Source: Sphingomonas phyllosphaerae 5.2 (GTDB lineage Bacteria; Pseudomonadota; Alphaproteobacteria; Sphingomonadales; Sphingomonadaceae). From it: a DNA stretch of 64,000 nucleotides. The stretch lies in contig NZ_ATTI01000001.1 of assembly GCF_000419605.1 (NCBI RefSeq), positions 2,142,501 through 2,206,500 of the forward strand, in the 5' to 3' direction. Numbering within the stretch: position 1 is the first letter of the stretch; every line of letters begins with the position of its first letter. Position numbers and translations under genes: made by a program. The notes under the pieces were generated by a model, which did no database searches, was not told where the DNA came from, and worked only from the letters and a program-made list of their open reading frames with translations. This document shows positions 1-11,307 of this stretch, in pieces.

Positions 1-103
1 TGCGCAGCAGATCCAGAACCAGCTGGAGCAGCAGCGCGTGAACCTGCGCGCGCAGCAGGCGCTGCGCGACCTGCGGCGCGACGCGGTGATCGATTATCGT
101 TGA
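1..103 (+). CDS. C-terminal end of a SurA-type periplasmic peptidyl-prolyl isomerase (5' end outside window)
   Basis: The frame starting at base 2 is open to a TGA at 101-103 and encodes a Gln/Arg/Leu-rich helix ending in DAVIDYR. This is the usual C-terminus of alphaproteobacterial SurA-like parvulin chaperones, which help fold outer-membrane proteins in the periplasm. Only about 33 residues are visible, so the assignment rests mainly on context: surA - pdxA - rsmA is a classic gene order, and pdxA follows after 10 bp. No catalytic domain can be seen here. Confidence 0.55.
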   Translation, partial: AQQIQNQLEQQRVNLRAQQALRDLRRDAVIDYR

Positions 104-113
104 GGAGCGTGGC

Positions 114-1115
114 GTGACCCGGCCGATCGTCATCTCGATGGGTGATCCCGCGGGGATCGGCCCGGAGACGATCGCCAGGTCATGGGACGCGCGCCACGAA
201 CGCGCACTGCCGCCGTTCGTGGCGGTGGGCGACCGGCGTGCGATCGCGCGCGTTTGGGACGGACCGGTCGCCGCGGTGTCCGACCTGAACATGGTGGCGC
301 AGGTGTTCGCCGAGGCGCTGCCGGTGCTGACGGTCGAGGATGCCGGCGACATCGTTCCCGGCGAGCCCGACCTGGAGGGTGCGCGCTGCGCGGTGCGGGC
401 GCTGGAGCTGGCGACCGGGCTGGTGCGATCGGGCGCCGGGCGTGCGCTGGTGACGGGGCCGGTGTCGAAAGCGCAACTCTACCAGACCGGCTTCACCTAT
501 CCGGGGCAGACGGAGTTCGTCGCCGAACGCTGCGGGATCGCGCGCGACAATGCGGTGATGATGCTGGCCGGACCGGGGCTGCGGGTCGTGCCGATGACGA
601 CGCACGTGCCGCTGGCCAACGTGCCGGGATTGCTGACGGTCGAGTTGATCCTCGCGAAGGCGCGGGTGACGGCGCGCGCGATGATGCGCAACTTCGGGAT
701 CGAGCAACCACGTCTCGCCTTCACCGGGCTGAACCCGCATGCCGGCGAGAACGGCGCATTGGGGCGTGAGGAGATCGAGGTCATGCAGCCGGCGATCGAG
801 CAGCTGCGAGCCGAAGGGCTGGACGTGCGCGGGCCGCTGGCGGCGGACACGATGTTCCATGCACGTGCGCGCGAGGGCTACGACGTGGCGCTCTGCCCCT
901 ATCATGACCAGGCGCTGGTGCCGCTGAAGACGCTGTTCTTCGACGACGGGGTGAACATCACGCTGGGGCTGCCGATCGTGCGGACCTCGCCGGATCACGG
1001 CACGGCGTTCGGGATCGCCGGCAAGGGGCTGGCGCATCCGGGTGCGACGATCGCGGCGATCCTGATGGCCGACGAGGCCGCCACGCACCGCGCGCGCTGC
1101 ACGCTGGCGGCATGA
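114..1115 (+). CDS. pdxA: 4-hydroxythreonine-4-phosphate dehydrogenase (PdxA)
   Basis: Cytoplasmic enzyme of the DXP-dependent pyridoxal phosphate pathway. It oxidises 4-phosphohydroxy-threonine, and the decarboxylated product condenses with DXP through PdxJ. The 333-aa length is normal. The N-terminus has the family signature [11 protein letters not shown], and the three metal-ligand histidines are visible at about 164 (TTHVPL), 209 (NPHAGE) and 264 (PYHDQA). The start is GTG at 114, with GAGGAG a few bases upstream. The stop overlaps the rsmA ATG (ATGA), so the two are translationally coupled. Confidence 0.97.
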   Translation: MTRPIVISMGDPAGIGPETIARSWDARHERALPPFVAVGDRRAIARVWDGPVAAVSDLNMVAQVFAEALPVLTVEDAGDIVPGEPDLEGARCAVRALELATGLVRSGAGRALVTGPVSKAQLYQTGFTYPGQTEFVAERCGIARDNAVMMLAGPGLRVVPMTTHVPLANVPGLLTVELILAKARVTARAMMRNFGIEQPRLAFTGLNPHAGENGALGREEIEVMQPAIEQLRAEGLDVRGPLAADTMFHARAREGYDVALCPYHDQALVPLKTLFFDDGVNITLGLPIVRTSPDHGTAFGIAGKGLAHPGATIAAILMADEAATHRARCTLAA

Positions 1116-1942
1116 CCGCACCGGAGCTGCCGCCGCTGCGCGACGTGATCGCGCGCCACGGGCTGTCCGCGTCCAAGGCGCTGGGGCAGAATTTCCTGTT
1201 CGACGCGCAATTGCTGGGGCGGATCGCGCGTATCCCGGGCGAGCTTGCCGATGCCGAGGTGCTGGAGGTCGGCCCCGGTCCTGGCGGGCTGACGCGGGCG
1301 CTGCTGGCGCAGGGCGCGCGCGTGACCGCGATCGAGCGCGACCGGCGCTGCATCCCCGCGCTCGCCGAGCTGGAGGCGGCGTATCCGGGCAAGCTGCGCG
1401 TGATCGAGGGCGATGCCACAGCGATCGATGCGCGTACCTTGTTCGAAGGCGCGCCGCATATCGTGTCGAACCTGCCGTACAATGTTGGCACCGCGTTGCT
1501 GATCGGCTGGTTGTCGGCGGAGTGGGTGCCGTGGTGGCGGTCGCTGACGCTGATGTTCCAGCGCGAGGTGGCCGAGCGGATCGTCGCACCGGTCAACGGC
1601 GATGCGTACGGGCGGCTGGCGATACTGGCGCAATGGCGGACGGCGGCGAAGATCGCGATGCCGGTGCACCGCTCGGCGTTCACGCCGCCGCCCAAGGTGA
1701 TGTCGGCAGTGGTGCACCTGACGCCCGTGTCGGCGCCCGAAGGCGTGGCGCTGGACGTGCTGGAGCGGGTGACCGCCGCGGCGTTCGGGCAGCGGCGCAA
1801 GATGCTGCGGCAATCGTTGCGCGGCGTGCCGGGGGCGATGGACGCCCTGGCGGCGGAGGCAATCGACGCGACGCGGCGGGCGGAGACGGTGAGCGTCGCG
1901 GAGTTCGTGGCAGTGGCGCGGCGCCTGACCGGAACGAACTGA
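1112..1942 (+). CDS. rsmA: 16S rRNA (adenine1518/1519-N6)-dimethyltransferase RsmA (KsgA)
   Basis: Dimethylates the two adjacent adenines in the loop of 16S helix 45, a late step of 30S maturation. The 276-aa protein shows the family N-terminus with ALGQNFLFD, a SAM-binding Rossmann motif VGPGPGGLT near residue 50, and the adenine-methylation motif NLPYN near 120. The C-terminal [12 protein letters not shown] helix is also typical. It overlaps pdxA by 4 bp and is the last gene of the surA-pdxA-rsmA set; the next gene converges on it from the other strand. Confidence 0.97.
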   Translation: MTAPELPPLRDVIARHGLSASKALGQNFLFDAQLLGRIARIPGELADAEVLEVGPGPGGLTRALLAQGARVTAIERDRRCIPALAELEAAYPGKLRVIEGDATAIDARTLFEGAPHIVSNLPYNVGTALLIGWLSAEWVPWWRSLTLMFQREVAERIVAPVNGDAYGRLAILAQWRTAAKIAMPVHRSAFTPPPKVMSAVVHLTPVSAPEGVALDVLERVTAAAFGQRRKMLRQSLRGVPGAMDALAAEAIDATRRAETVSVAEFVAVARRLTGTN

Positions 1943-1996
1943 GGCCGAGCGAATCGCGGGTTTGCGGACGGAACGTCAGTCGACCAGCATGCGCGC

Positions 1997-2521
1997 TCAG
2001 TCCTGTGCCGACGGCTCCGCGCCGGTCGCGGCCGTGGTCGTGTTCGCGCCGACCTGCGCGGTCGTGACTGGCGGGCCCTTCGCGATCACCGCAGCCAGCG
2101 TCGTCGCCTGCGGGCAGCCCGACTTGCACAGCGAGCGGACCTTGGCGAGGTTCTGGCGCGCGCGCTCGACGGCCCCCTTCGCGACCATCGCCTCGCCCTG
2201 CCCCGCCAGCGCGGTGACGTCGTTGGGTTCGAGCAGCAGTGCTTCACGATAGAGCCGGATCGCCTTGCCCGGCAGCCCGCGGCCGTCCGCGACCTCGGCC
2301 AGAACGACGAACGCCTGGCGATTGCGCGGATCGATCGTCACCGCGCTTTCGAGCAGATCGGTCGCGCCGTCGAGATTACCCGCCGCCTTTGCTGCCTTGC
2401 CCTGTTGCAGCAGCGCCATGCTGCGTGCGTCGATCTGGTCGTCGGGCCGCTGGCCGTGAAGCACGGTGGAGATCGACACCAGCGCCAGCGAGGCAGCCAT
2501 GGCGACGGCGGTGAAACGCAT
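1997..2521 (-). CDS. Membrane-anchored or secreted tetratricopeptide-repeat protein
   Basis: A 174-aa protein with an N-terminal hydrophobic segment (signal peptide or anchor, residues about 3-20), followed by at least two TPR units (GNLDGATDLLESAVTIDP and GLPGKAIRLYREALLLEP), then an Ala/Thr-rich tail. TPRs mediate protein-protein contacts; the partner cannot be deduced. ATG at 2521 is preferred over a GTG 21 bp upstream because CTGGAG sits 6 nt before it. It converges with rsmA and lies just downstream of rsmB on the same strand. A CxxxC pair (SLCKSGC) near residue 135 may form a disulfide. Confidence 0.8.
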   Translation of the reverse strand: MRFTAVAMAASLALVSISTVLHGQRPDDQIDARSMALLQQGKAAKAAGNLDGATDLLESAVTIDPRNRQAFVVLAEVADGRGLPGKAIRLYREALLLEPNDVTALAGQGEAMVAKGAVERARQNLAKVRSLCKSGCPQATTLAAVIAKGPPVTTAQVGANTTTAATGAEPSAQD

Positions 2522-2554
2522 GAACGGCTCCAGCTTCGACACTATCCGGCCCGG

Positions 2555-3706
2555 TTAGCATGGTGCCCGCAGCCGTGCGACGAAAAAACCGTCGGTGGCG
2601 TCATGCGCGGGGGTTAGCCGGGTGCCGGCGTGATGCGCGCGCCCGAACGGAAGCGTCGGCGGCTCGGCGCGCCAACCCGGGTGCGCGGCGAGGAAGGCGT
2701 CGACCTGCGTCGCCCCCTCCGCATCGAGGAGCGAGCAGACGATGTAGACCAGCGCCCCGCCCGGCTTCAGCGCCGCGGCGCCAAGCGCGAGGACATGCTG
2801 CTGCGTGGCGATAAGGCGGTCGAGGCGCGCCGGCGTGAGCCGCCAGCGCGCCTCCGGGTTGCGGCGCCACGTGCCCGTGCCCGAGCATGGCGCGTCGATC
2901 AGCACCACATCGGCCTGGATCCCGGCGAGCACGTCGGCCTCGCGATTCGGATCGAGCAGCCGCGTCTCGATGATCGTCGCCCCGGCCTTCGCGGCGCGCG
3001 GGGCGAGCCGCGACAGCCGTGCGCGATCCACGTCGGTTGCGATGATCCGGCCGTCGTGCCCCATCAATGCGGCGAGCGCGAGGCTCTTGCCGCCGGCGCC
3101 GGCGCACAGGTCCAGCACGGTCATGCCGGGCGTCGCACCGGCGGCGAGCGTCACCGCCTGGCTGCCGGCATCCTGTACTTCGACGCGCCCGGACAGCGCC
3201 GCGACGTCCGTGCCCGCGGGCAGGCGGCGCGCGAGCGGCAGGCCGGCGATCGGCTCCGCACCGGGCAGGTCGAGATCGGCGGCATCGGAATGGAGGCGAA
3301 CGTCGAGCGGCGCGCGGTCGATCAGCGCGCGTTGCTCGGCGGCGTCGATCCCGGAGGCGGCGAGCCGCTCCTCGAGCCAGCGCGGGTGCAACCCCTCGGC
3401 CGCGGGCGCTTCGTCGGCGATCGGCGCGGGACCGTGGGTCGAGCCGTCGAAGGTGGCGGCCAGCGCCGGATCGCTAGCGGCCAGCGCGAGCAGCGCGGCG
3501 CGACCATCGGCCGGGCGCTCGCCAAGCCGGCGGATCGCGGCGTAGACCAGCTCCCGCACTGCGCGACGATCTTTCGAACCGGCGTAACGGCGCTGTGCGA
3601 AGTAGCGCGAAATCAGCGTGTCGGCGGCGGCACCACCTTCACGTGCGGCAACGACGATCGCGTCGAGCAGGTCGATCGCGGCCTGAGTGCGGGCGGCGGG
3701 CGTCAT
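2555..3706 (-). CDS. rsmB: 16S rRNA (cytosine-C5) methyltransferase, RsmB/NOP2 family
   Basis: SAM-dependent m5C RNA methyltransferase, most likely for C967 of 16S rRNA. It has 383 aa with a NusB-like helical N-terminus (residues about 1-130) and a Rossmann methylase domain: SAM motif DLCAGAGGKSL, catalytic-loop motif DAPCSGTGTWRRNPE and the second cysteine in VCSLLDAEG. The open frame runs upstream of the chosen ATG at 3706, but that extension is arginine-rich and lacks family similarity, so the start at MTPAART is preferred. The 30-50 residues of the extension nearest the start cover the repeat-containing spacer described separately. Confidence 0.93.
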   Translation of the reverse strand: MTPAARTQAAIDLLDAIVVAAREGGAAADTLISRYFAQRRYAGSKDRRAVRELVYAAIRRLGERPADGRAALLALAASDPALAATFDGSTHGPAPIADEAPAAEGLHPRWLEERLAASGIDAAEQRALIDRAPLDVRLHSDAADLDLPGAEPIAGLPLARRLPAGTDVAALSGRVEVQDAGSQAVTLAAGATPGMTVLDLCAGAGGKSLALAALMGHDGRIIATDVDRARLSRLAPRAAKAGATIIETRLLDPNREADVLAGIQADVVLIDAPCSGTGTWRRNPEARWRLTPARLDRLIATQQHVLALGAAALKPGGALVYIVCSLLDAEGATQVDAFLAAHPGWRAEPPTLPFGRAHHAGTRLTPAHDATDGFFVARLRAPC

Positions 3707-4269
3707 CGAATGTTGCGAATGTTGAGGCTCCCGCGGGGGCGGTTGAGGCGCGTGGCGAGCGCGTGATGCGGGTCGCCGATGATCGTGGCACCGGACGTGC
3801 CGCGCGGATGTCGAGACGGCCGCGACCAGCGGACGGGCTCGCCTGCTTGTCGTATCCCGACGCTGCGGCAAGGGGCGGGTGCCACAGATGTCGCGAATAT
3901 CGAGACGCTGGCGATCGCGAGTCGCGGCTCGCCGCCGACGGTCGTCGCAAGCGCCATACAGCCGGTTGCGGGTCCGCGGCGGCATCGGACGCCGTCTTCG
4001 GTCGTCGTCACCACTATGCCACCGGGCGCGTGGCCACGGTGGTGCGGGGGACGCGCCGCGAACGTCGAGACGCCGACACACCGGGATTGCTGCTTGCCGG
4101 CCGCGAGCTTCGCCGCCAGCGGGCGACCTGCTGCTCGACGGTCAGCCGAACGGCCACACCGGAGGGTCGACGGCATGCGGCAAGACGGTGCTGCGCGCCA
4201 AGTTGCGACGGGATCGGCGGCGGTCATTGTGCAGCTTTGCCACAGCGGTGGTGCGTAGGACAGCGCCCT
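3707..4269. repeat. Non-coding spacer with four copies of a degenerate GCGAATGTCGAGAC motif
   Basis: No convincing gene lies here; all open frames are Arg/Pro-rich shadows. It holds the promoter side of rsmB and the 3' flank of guaB. Four related 15-bp motifs begin at 3715, 3804, 3893 and 4058 (consensus GCGAAYGTCGAGACG). The first three are spaced exactly 89 bp apart and the fourth about 165 bp further on. Sequence between copies is only weakly similar, so this may be an eroded repeat array. Function unknown. Confidence 0.45.
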
Positions 4270-4294
4270 GCCCCGCCGCCGGCGGCGGCGGGGC
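4270..4294 (-). terminator. GC-rich hairpin downstream of guaB
   Basis: A perfect 11-bp stem (GCCCCGCCGCC with GGCGGCGGGGC, 3-nt loop) lies 11 bp beyond the guaB stop codon. There is no U-run, so it is a weak intrinsic or Rho-assisted terminator, or a 3'-end stabilising hairpin. Confidence 0.5.
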
Positions 4295-4305
4295 GGTGCG
4301 TGCGG

Positions 4306-5826
<1,521 letters not shown>

Positions 5827-5860
5827 CTAGGGGCGAGTGCCCCGGCGCCAGCAGTTACGC

Positions 5861-5933
5861 GTCATTGCGAGCGTAGCGAAGCAATCCAGGGCCACCCGGA
5901 CGCTCGGGATTGCTTCGCTGCGCTCGCGATGAC
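5861..5933. repeat. 73-bp imperfect inverted repeat (REP-like hairpin)
   Basis: Left arm at 5861-5887 (GTCATTGCGAGCGTAGCGAA...) and right arm at 5906-5933 (...TTCGCTGCGCTCGCGATGAC) can pair over about 25 bp around an 18-nt loop. The motif with ATTGCGAGCG...GAAGCAATCC is, from general knowledge, a dispersed intergenic repeat in many alphaproteobacteria. It starts 9 bp past the pckA stop and upstream of guaB, so it may also end or insulate pckA transcription. Confidence 0.75.
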
Positions 5934-5942
5934 GGTTGCGCT

Positions 5943-7553
5943 TCAGGCGCCGGTTCCGACCACCTTCGGCGCAGCTTCGCGGACGCCCTGATCGACGTGA
6001 TCGGCGAATTGCGCGAAATTGTCGTTGAACAAGTCGACCAGCTTCGCCGCCGTCGCGTCATAGGCGGCCTTGTCCGCCCAGGTCGCGCGCGGATCGAGGA
6101 TCACGGCGTCGACGCCCGGCACCGACACCGGCACCTTGAAGCCGAAGTTCGGATCGGTGCGGAATTCCGCGTCGTTCAGGCTGCCGTCGAGCGCGGCGTC
6201 GAGCAGCGCGCGGGTGGCCTTGATCGGCATCCGGTGTCCGGTGCCGTATTTGCCGCCGGTCCAGCCGGTGTTGACCAGCCAGCAATCGACCCCGCCGCGC
6301 GCGATCCGCTCCTTGAGCAGATTGCCGTAGACCGACGGGTGGCGCGGCATGAACGGCGCACCGAAGCAGGTCGAGAAGGTCGCGTCCGGCTCCGTCACGC
6401 CGATCTCGGTGCCCGCGACGCGCGCGGTATAGCCCGACAGGAAATGGTACATCGCCTGATCGGGGGTGAGTTTCGAAATCGGCGGCAGGATCCCGTACGC
6501 GTCGGCGGTCAGCATCACGATGCTGCGCGGGGTGCCGCCCATGTTGTCGTCCGAGGCGTTCGGAATGAAGTCGATCGGATAGGCGCCGCGGCTGTTCTCG
6601 GCCAGGCTGTTGTCGTGGAGGTCGAGCTGGCGCGTCACCTCGTCCATCACGACATTCTCGAGCACGGTGCCGAAGCGCTTGGTGGTGGCGAAGATCTCCG
6701 GCTCCGCATCGGCCGACAGGCGGATCATCTTGGCGTAGCAGCCACCCTCGAAATTGAAGACCGCATCATCGGACCAGCCATGTTCGTCGTCGCCGATCAG
6801 CGTACGCTTCGGATCGGCCGACAACGTCGTCTTTCCCGTCCCGGACAGGCCGAAGAACACGGCGGTCCGCCCGTCGTCGCCCATGTTGGCGGAGCAATGC
6901 ATCGGCATCACGCCGGTGGGCGGCAGCAGGTAGTTGAGGATGCCGAACACCGACTTCTTCATCTCGCCGGCATAGCGCGTGCCGCCGATCAGGATCAGCT
7001 TCTCGGTCATGTTGACCGCGATCACCGTCTCGCTGCGGCAGCCGTGGCGCGCGGGATCGGCGCGGAAGCTGGGCAGGTCGATGATCGTATAGTCGGGCGC
7101 GAACGATTTCAGCTCGCGTTCCTCGGGGCGCACCAGCATCGTGCGGATGAACAGGTTGTGCCACGCCAGTTCGTTGATGACGCGCACGCCGACACGGTGC
7201 GCCGGCTGCGATCCGCCGTACAGATCCTGCACGAACAGGTCGCTCTTGCCATGCAGCGCGGTGAGGAAATCGGCCTTGAGCGCGGCGAAATGCGCCGGGT
7301 CCATCGCCTTGTTCGACTTGCCCCACCACACCGTCGTCTCGGTTTCAGCGTCACGGACGATGAACTTGTCCTGCGCCGAGCGCCCGGTGTGCGCGCCGGT
7401 TTCGACGACCAGCGGGCCGTCGGCGGACAGCTTGCCTTCGCTGCGTGCCACGGCGGCCTCGGTCAGGCGCGCGGTGACCAGGTTCCAGTGCAGCGTGGCG
7501 CGGGTTTCGATGCCCTGCGTTTCCAGCCCGGCGTCGGGGATACGGTCGCTCAA
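5943..7553 (-). CDS. pckA: Phosphoenolpyruvate carboxykinase (ATP)
   Basis: Converts oxaloacetate and ATP to PEP, CO2 and ADP, the entry step to gluconeogenesis. The P-loop GLSGTGKTT near residue 240 and kinase-2 motif LIGDDEHGW are present, with the family motifs YGGSQPAHR and [16 protein letters not shown] text ([13 protein letters not shown]). I take TTG at 7553 as start (LSDRIPDAG, 536 aa) because GAGGA lies 7 nt upstream; another TTG at 7580 would add nine residues. It is divergent from chvI, an order conserved in alphaproteobacteria, where ChvI-type regulators sit next to pckA. Confidence 0.96.
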   Translation of the reverse strand: MSDRIPDAGLETQGIETRATLHWNLVTARLTEAAVARSEGKLSADGPLVVETGAHTGRSAQDKFIVRDAETETTVWWGKSNKAMDPAHFAALKADFLTALHGKSDLFVQDLYGGSQPAHRVGVRVINELAWHNLFIRTMLVRPEERELKSFAPDYTIIDLPSFRADPARHGCRSETVIAVNMTEKLILIGGTRYAGEMKKSVFGILNYLLPPTGVMPMHCSANMGDDGRTAVFFGLSGTGKTTLSADPKRTLIGDDEHGWSDDAVFNFEGGCYAKMIRLSADAEPEIFATTKRFGTVLENVVMDEVTRQLDLHDNSLAENSRGAYPIDFIPNASDDNMGGTPRSIVMLTADAYGILPPISKLTPDQAMYHFLSGYTARVAGTEIGVTEPDATFSTCFGAPFMPRHPSVYGNLLKERIARGGVDCWLVNTGWTGGKYGTGHRMPIKATRALLDAALDGSLNDAEFRTDPNFGFKVPVSVPGVDAVILDPRATWADKAAYDATAAKLVDLFNDNFAQFADHVDQGVREAAPKVVGTGA

Positions 7554-7626
7554 TGGTCCATCCTCTGCTCCGGCGCGCAAGCGGCGCCATTCGATGAAGT
7601 GCCAAATACGTCATGCTCGTAGGCGC

Positions 7627-7642
7627 GTCAAACATGTTAAAC
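7627..7642. promoter_or_regulatory. Near-palindrome in the pckA-chvI divergent spacer
   Basis: GTCAAACATGTTAAAC is a 16-bp near-palindrome around a perfect AACATGTT core, centred in the 170-bp spacer between pckA and chvI. It could be an operator for one or both promoters. The binding protein is unknown. Confidence 0.3.
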
Positions 7643-7723
7643 ACGACGATGCGACGGGCGGTCCCCATTGAGCAGGACGTCGGTTTGCCCTACCCCGTCC
7701 GTCGTGATGACCGGGACGACGCC

Positions 7724-8428
7724 ATGACCGCCACGATCGCGCTGGTCGACGACGACCGCAACATCCTGACCTCGGTCTCGATCGCGTTGCAGGCCGAGGG
7801 TTTCCTGACGCGGCTGTATTCCGACGGCGAGGCGGCGCTGAAGGCCTTGACCGACAACCCGCCCGACCTGGCGATCTTCGACATCAAGATGCCGAAGATG
7901 GACGGGCTGGAGCTGTTGCGGCGGCTGCGCGAGAAGAGCCGGCTGCCGGTGATCTTCCTGACCAGCAAGGACGACGAACTGGACGAGGCGCTGGGGCTGG
8001 CGATGGGCGCGGACGATTATATCGCCAAGCCGTTCAGCCAGCGGCTGCTGATCGCGCGGATCCGCGCGATCCTGCGCCGGACCGAACCCGCCACACCGGG
8101 CACGGAGGACGAAGCGGCGGCGCAGGGGCCGCTGGAGCGCGGGCGGCTGGTGATGGACCCGGCACGGCACCGCGTCAGCTGGGACGGCAAGCCCGTGACG
8201 CTGACCGTCACCGAATTCCTGATCCTGGAAACGCTGGCGCAGCGGCCCGGCATCGTGAAGACCCGCAACCAGTTGATGGACGCCGCCTACCAGGACGACA
8301 TCTACGTCGACGACCGCACCATCGACAGCCATATCAAGCGCGTCCGCCGCAAGTTCCGCGAGGCCGATCCGGCCTTCGACTCGATCGAGACGCTGTATGG
8401 CGCCGGCTACCGCTTTTCGGAGGAGTGA
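7724..8428 (+). CDS. chvI: ChvI-type response regulator (OmpR/PhoB family)
   Basis: DNA-binding response regulator of the ChvG/ChvI system, which in alphaproteobacteria controls envelope, acid and host-related responses. The 234-aa protein has a receiver domain (acidic VDDD at residues 8-11, phospho-acceptor Asp53 in [11 protein letters not shown], conserved Lys in AKPF) and a C-terminal winged helix (about residues 135-232, with [11 protein letters not shown] and HIKRVRRKF). ATG at 7724 is chosen because the upstream extension lacks family similarity. chvG overlaps its 3' end. Confidence 0.93.
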   Translation: MTATIALVDDDRNILTSVSIALQAEGFLTRLYSDGEAALKALTDNPPDLAIFDIKMPKMDGLELLRRLREKSRLPVIFLTSKDDELDEALGLAMGADDYIAKPFSQRLLIARIRAILRRTEPATPGTEDEAAAQGPLERGRLVMDPARHRVSWDGKPVTLTVTEFLILETLAQRPGIVKTRNQLMDAAYQDDIYVDDRTIDSHIKRVRRKFREADPAFDSIETLYGAGYRFSEE

Positions 8429-9971
8429 CGCCGCCGAACAGGCACGCGCGTGGTCGGGCAAGGTCTCGCTCACGCCGCGCATCCTGGCGGTCAACGTGCT
8501 GGCGCTGCTGCTGCTGGCTGGCGGCTTCTTCTATCTCGAGTCGTTCCGCAGCCGCATCCTCGACCAGCGCACGACGCAGGCGGGGCGCGAGGTGTTGTTG
8601 ATGGCCGAGGCGCTGGCACCGGTCGCCACACCGTCGCGCGATGCGACGATCGCGGCGCTGGCGCGGCAGACCGGCACGCGGCTGCGCCTCTACGATCGCA
8701 GCGGCACGCTCGCCGCGGACAGCCGCGCGCTGGGGGTCGCCAACTTCCGGCTCGACGATCCCGATGACGATCCCCTCGCCCGCCGCAGCGCGCGCTGGCT
8801 GGATGCCGGGATCGACCGCATCGTGCGCGCGCCCCTGGCGCCCGGTTATCGCGAGCGGCGCGACGGGCGGCGCTGGCCGGACGTGCGCGCGGTGTTCGCA
8901 GGCGATGCGACTGCGCAGACGTTGTGGCGTGCCCCGGATCGCACGCCGGTGATCACGGCCGCGGCCGCGCTGCCCGGCGGCTTCGCGCTGATGTCGACCG
9001 TCAACGCGCGCGACGTGACCGAGCGCGTGCGCGCCGAGCGTTTCCGGCTGAGCGTCGTGATCCTGGTGGCGAGCGCGATTTCGATCGGGCTGTCGCTGTT
9101 CCTCGCGCGCACGATCGTCGTACCGCTGCGGCTGCTGGCGCGAGCGGCGGTGCGCGTGCGGCTGGGGCGTGCGCGCGAGGTGATCGTGCCGCGGCTGCCG
9201 GAACGGCGCGACGAAATCGGGATGCTGGCGCGCGCGCTGTCCGACATGACGCTGGCGTTGCGCGCGCGGATCGATGCGACCGAGGCGTTCGCCGCCGACG
9301 TCACCCACGAACTGAAGAACCCGCTCGCCTCGCTACGTTCCGCGATCGACGCGCTGGAGCGGGTCGAGGACCCGGAATTGCGCGCGCGGTTGCTGGCGAT
9401 CGTCAACGACGACGTGCACCGGCTCGATCGCCTCATCAGCGATATCTCCGAGGCGTCGCGGCTCGATGCGCAATTGAGCCGCGCCACCTTCGATCCGGTC
9501 GACATCGCCGCGATGCTGGCAGCGATGGTCGCGCAGCGCGAGGAACGCGGGACCACGCATGACGTGCGGCTGCGCTTCGATGCGCCGGGCGGCGATCTGG
9601 TCGTCGCCGGCGAGGGCGCACGCCTGGAGCGGGTGTTCGCCAACCTGATCGACAACGCGATCTCCTTTTCGCCGGATGGCGGGCTGGTGCGGATCGCGGC
9701 GCGGCGCGATCGTTCGATGCTGGAGGTGTGGGTCGAGGACGAAGGCCCCGGCGTGCCCGAGGAAGCACGCGAGGCGGTCTTCCGCCGCTTCCACTCCGTA
9801 CGCCCGTCGCAGGAGACGTTCGGGCAACATTCCGGGCTCGGCCTCGCGATCGCGCGGACGATCGTGGAAGGACACCAGGGCGAGATCGGCGTCGAATCCC
9901 GCGAGGATCGGCTGAGCGGGGCGCGCTTCGTCGTGCGGCTGCCTCTGGCGGACGGGCGACGCGGCGGATGA
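8397..9971 (+). CDS. chvG: ChvG-type sensor histidine kinase
   Basis: Inner-membrane sensor kinase partner of ChvI. The 524-aa protein has a first TM segment at about residues 32-50, a periplasmic sensor region, a second TM at about 218-240, a HAMP linker, a HisKA domain with phospho-acceptor His304 in [13 protein letters not shown], and a HATPase domain (N-box [12 protein letters not shown]1 DEGPGVP, G2 HSGLGLAI). ATG at 8397 overlaps chvI by 32 bp and is the only standard start before the first TM segment. Its stop overlaps the hprK ATG. Confidence 0.92.
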   Translation: MAPATAFRRSDAAEQARAWSGKVSLTPRILAVNVLALLLLAGGFFYLESFRSRILDQRTTQAGREVLLMAEALAPVATPSRDATIAALARQTGTRLRLYDRSGTLAADSRALGVANFRLDDPDDDPLARRSARWLDAGIDRIVRAPLAPGYRERRDGRRWPDVRAVFAGDATAQTLWRAPDRTPVITAAAALPGGFALMSTVNARDVTERVRAERFRLSVVILVASAISIGLSLFLARTIVVPLRLLARAAVRVRLGRAREVIVPRLPERRDEIGMLARALSDMTLALRARIDATEAFAADVTHELKNPLASLRSAIDALERVEDPELRARLLAIVNDDVHRLDRLISDISEASRLDAQLSRATFDPVDIAAMLAAMVAQREERGTTHDVRLRFDAPGGDLVVAGEGARLERVFANLIDNAISFSPDGGLVRIAARRDRSMLEVWVEDEGPGVPEEAREAVFRRFHSVRPSQETFGQHSGLGLAIARTIVEGHQGEIGVESREDRLSGARFVVRLPLADGRRGG

Positions 9972-10414
9972 GCGGCAGCGCTGCGCCCATCCACGCGACC
10001 TGCGTGGCGATCGGCGCGCAGGGCGTGCTGCTGACCGGGCCGTCCGGCGCCGGGAAAAGCGACCTCGCGATGCGACTGATCGATCGCGGGGCCGTTCTGG
10101 TCGCCGATGACTATACCGTCCTGTCCGACGAGGGCGGCGTGCTGATCGCGCGCTCACCCGCCACGATCGCCGGGCGCATGGAGGTGCGCGGGATCGGGAT
10201 CGTCGCGCGCGCGGCAGCAGCCTCGGTGCCGGTCGCATTGGTAGTGGCGCTGGCCAGCGAGGACGAGCGGATGCCGGAGCCGCGGACGATCATGCTGCAC
10301 GGCATTACCGTGCCGCAGGTGGTGATCGATCCGCGCTGGGCGTCGGCGCCGATCAAGGTCGAATGGGCGTTGGGCGAGCGGACCGCGCTCGGGCCCGCGG
10401 GGAGAGGCGAATGA
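9968..10414 (+). CDS. hprK: Short HPr kinase/phosphorylase
   Basis: Bifunctional enzyme that phosphorylates HPr on a serine with ATP and can remove that phosphate. This 148-aa form has only the catalytic domain, as in other alphaproteobacteria: P-loop GPSGAGKS at residues 24-31, then LADDYT-like VADDYT and GRMEVRGIGI, the HprK signature. It lacks the N-terminal domain of the Gram-positive enzyme (about 310 aa). It overlaps chvG and rapZ by 4 bp each, so sensing, HPr modification and PTS proteins form one transcript. Confidence 0.92.
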   Translation: MSGSAAPIHATCVAIGAQGVLLTGPSGAGKSDLAMRLIDRGAVLVADDYTVLSDEGGVLIARSPATIAGRMEVRGIGIVARAAAASVPVALVVALASEDERMPEPRTIMLHGITVPQVVIDPRWASAPIKVEWALGERTALGPAGRGE

Positions 10415-11307
10415 ACGAAGTGCTGCTGGTCACCGGCATGGCCGGCGCGGGCGTCTCGACCGTGCTCAAGACGCTGGAGGACATGGGGTGGGAAACCGTG
10501 GACAATGTCCCGCTGTCGCTGCTGTCGCGCGTCGTCGCGCCGCCGGCCGATCCCGACGAAGTGCCGCGCCCGCTGGCGATCGGTTTCGGCACGCGGACGC
10601 GCAACTTCGATGCGGAGACCGCGCTGCGCCGCTTCGAGGAGCTGCGCCAGCGTGGCGACAATGTCGGCCTGCTGTTCCTCGATTGCTCCGGCGAGGAACT
10701 GACGCGGCGCTTCGCCGAGACGCGCCGGCGCCACCCGCTCGCCGACGACCGTCCGGCGGTGGAGGGCATCCAGCGCGAGCGACGGCTGCTGGCGCCGCTT
10801 CGCGAGCGCGCCAACCGGCTGATCGACACCACGGCGTTCAAGGCCAACACCCTGGCGCAGCAGGTGCGGGAGATGTTCGCGCGCGACACCGCCGTCGGCA
10901 CCACGTTGACGATCGAATCGTTCGGGTTCGCGCGCGGCATCCCGGCCGGCGTCGACATGGTGTTCGACATGCGCTTCCTGCGGAATCCGCACTGGGACCC
11001 GGCGCTTCGTCCCCATACGGGACAGGATGCGGCGGTGGCGGCCTATATCGCCGCCGACCCGGCCTATGAGGAAGCGGTGGCGCGGATCGAGGACCTGCTG
11101 CTGCTGCTGCTGCCGCGTTACACCGCCGAGGGCAAACCCTATGTCACGGTCGCGTTCGGGTGCACGGGAGGCAAGCATCGCTCCGTCCATGTCGCCGAGC
11201 GCATGGCAGGACGGTTGCGCGACGCGGGATTTTGCCCCACGATCGTACATCGCGACCTTGCGGCGGCCCCGCAGGATGCGCTCGAGGGACGCCCGACGGG
11301 TCAATGA
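10411..11307 (+). CDS. rapZ: RapZ/YvcJ-family nucleotide-binding protein with altered Walker A
   Basis: Member of the RapZ (YhbJ/YvcJ) family, which in enterobacteria is an RNase adaptor controlling GlmS and binds amino-sugar and nucleotide ligands. The 298-aa length and the C-terminal GCTGGKHRSVHVAE motif match the family. The N-terminal P-loop reads GMAGAGVST (residues 9-17): Val15 replaces the otherwise conserved lysine, so ATP/GTP binding may be lost. ATG at 10411 overlaps the hprK stop; an in-frame upstream extension is a shadow. Its position between hprK and the PTS EIIA gene is typical of alphaproteobacteria. Confidence 0.9.
   Translation: MNEVLLVTGMAGAGVSTVLKTLEDMGWETVDNVPLSLLSRVVAPPADPDEVPRPLAIGFGTRTRNFDAETALRRFEELRQRGDNVGLLFLDCSGEELTRRFAETRRRHPLADDRPAVEGIQRERRLLAPLRERANRLIDTTAFKANTLAQQVREMFARDTAVGTTLTIESFGFARGIPAGVDMVFDMRFLRNPHWDPALRPHTGQDAAVAAYIAADPAYEEAVARIEDLLLLLLPRYTAEGKPYVTVAFGCTGGKHRSVHVAERMAGRLRDAGFCPTIVHRDLAAAPQDALEGRPTGQ

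Noticed and set aside
3703..4258. Two overlapping open frames (174 codons minus, 160 codons plus) in the rsmB-guaB spacer
   Set aside because: Composition is Arg/Pro/Ala-rich without domain patterns, and the strands mirror each other; the short repeated motif explains the regular look.
5910..7622. Plus-strand open frame of 570 codons opposite pckA
   Set aside because: Antisense to pckA, rich in Arg, Gly and His, with no recognizable domain.
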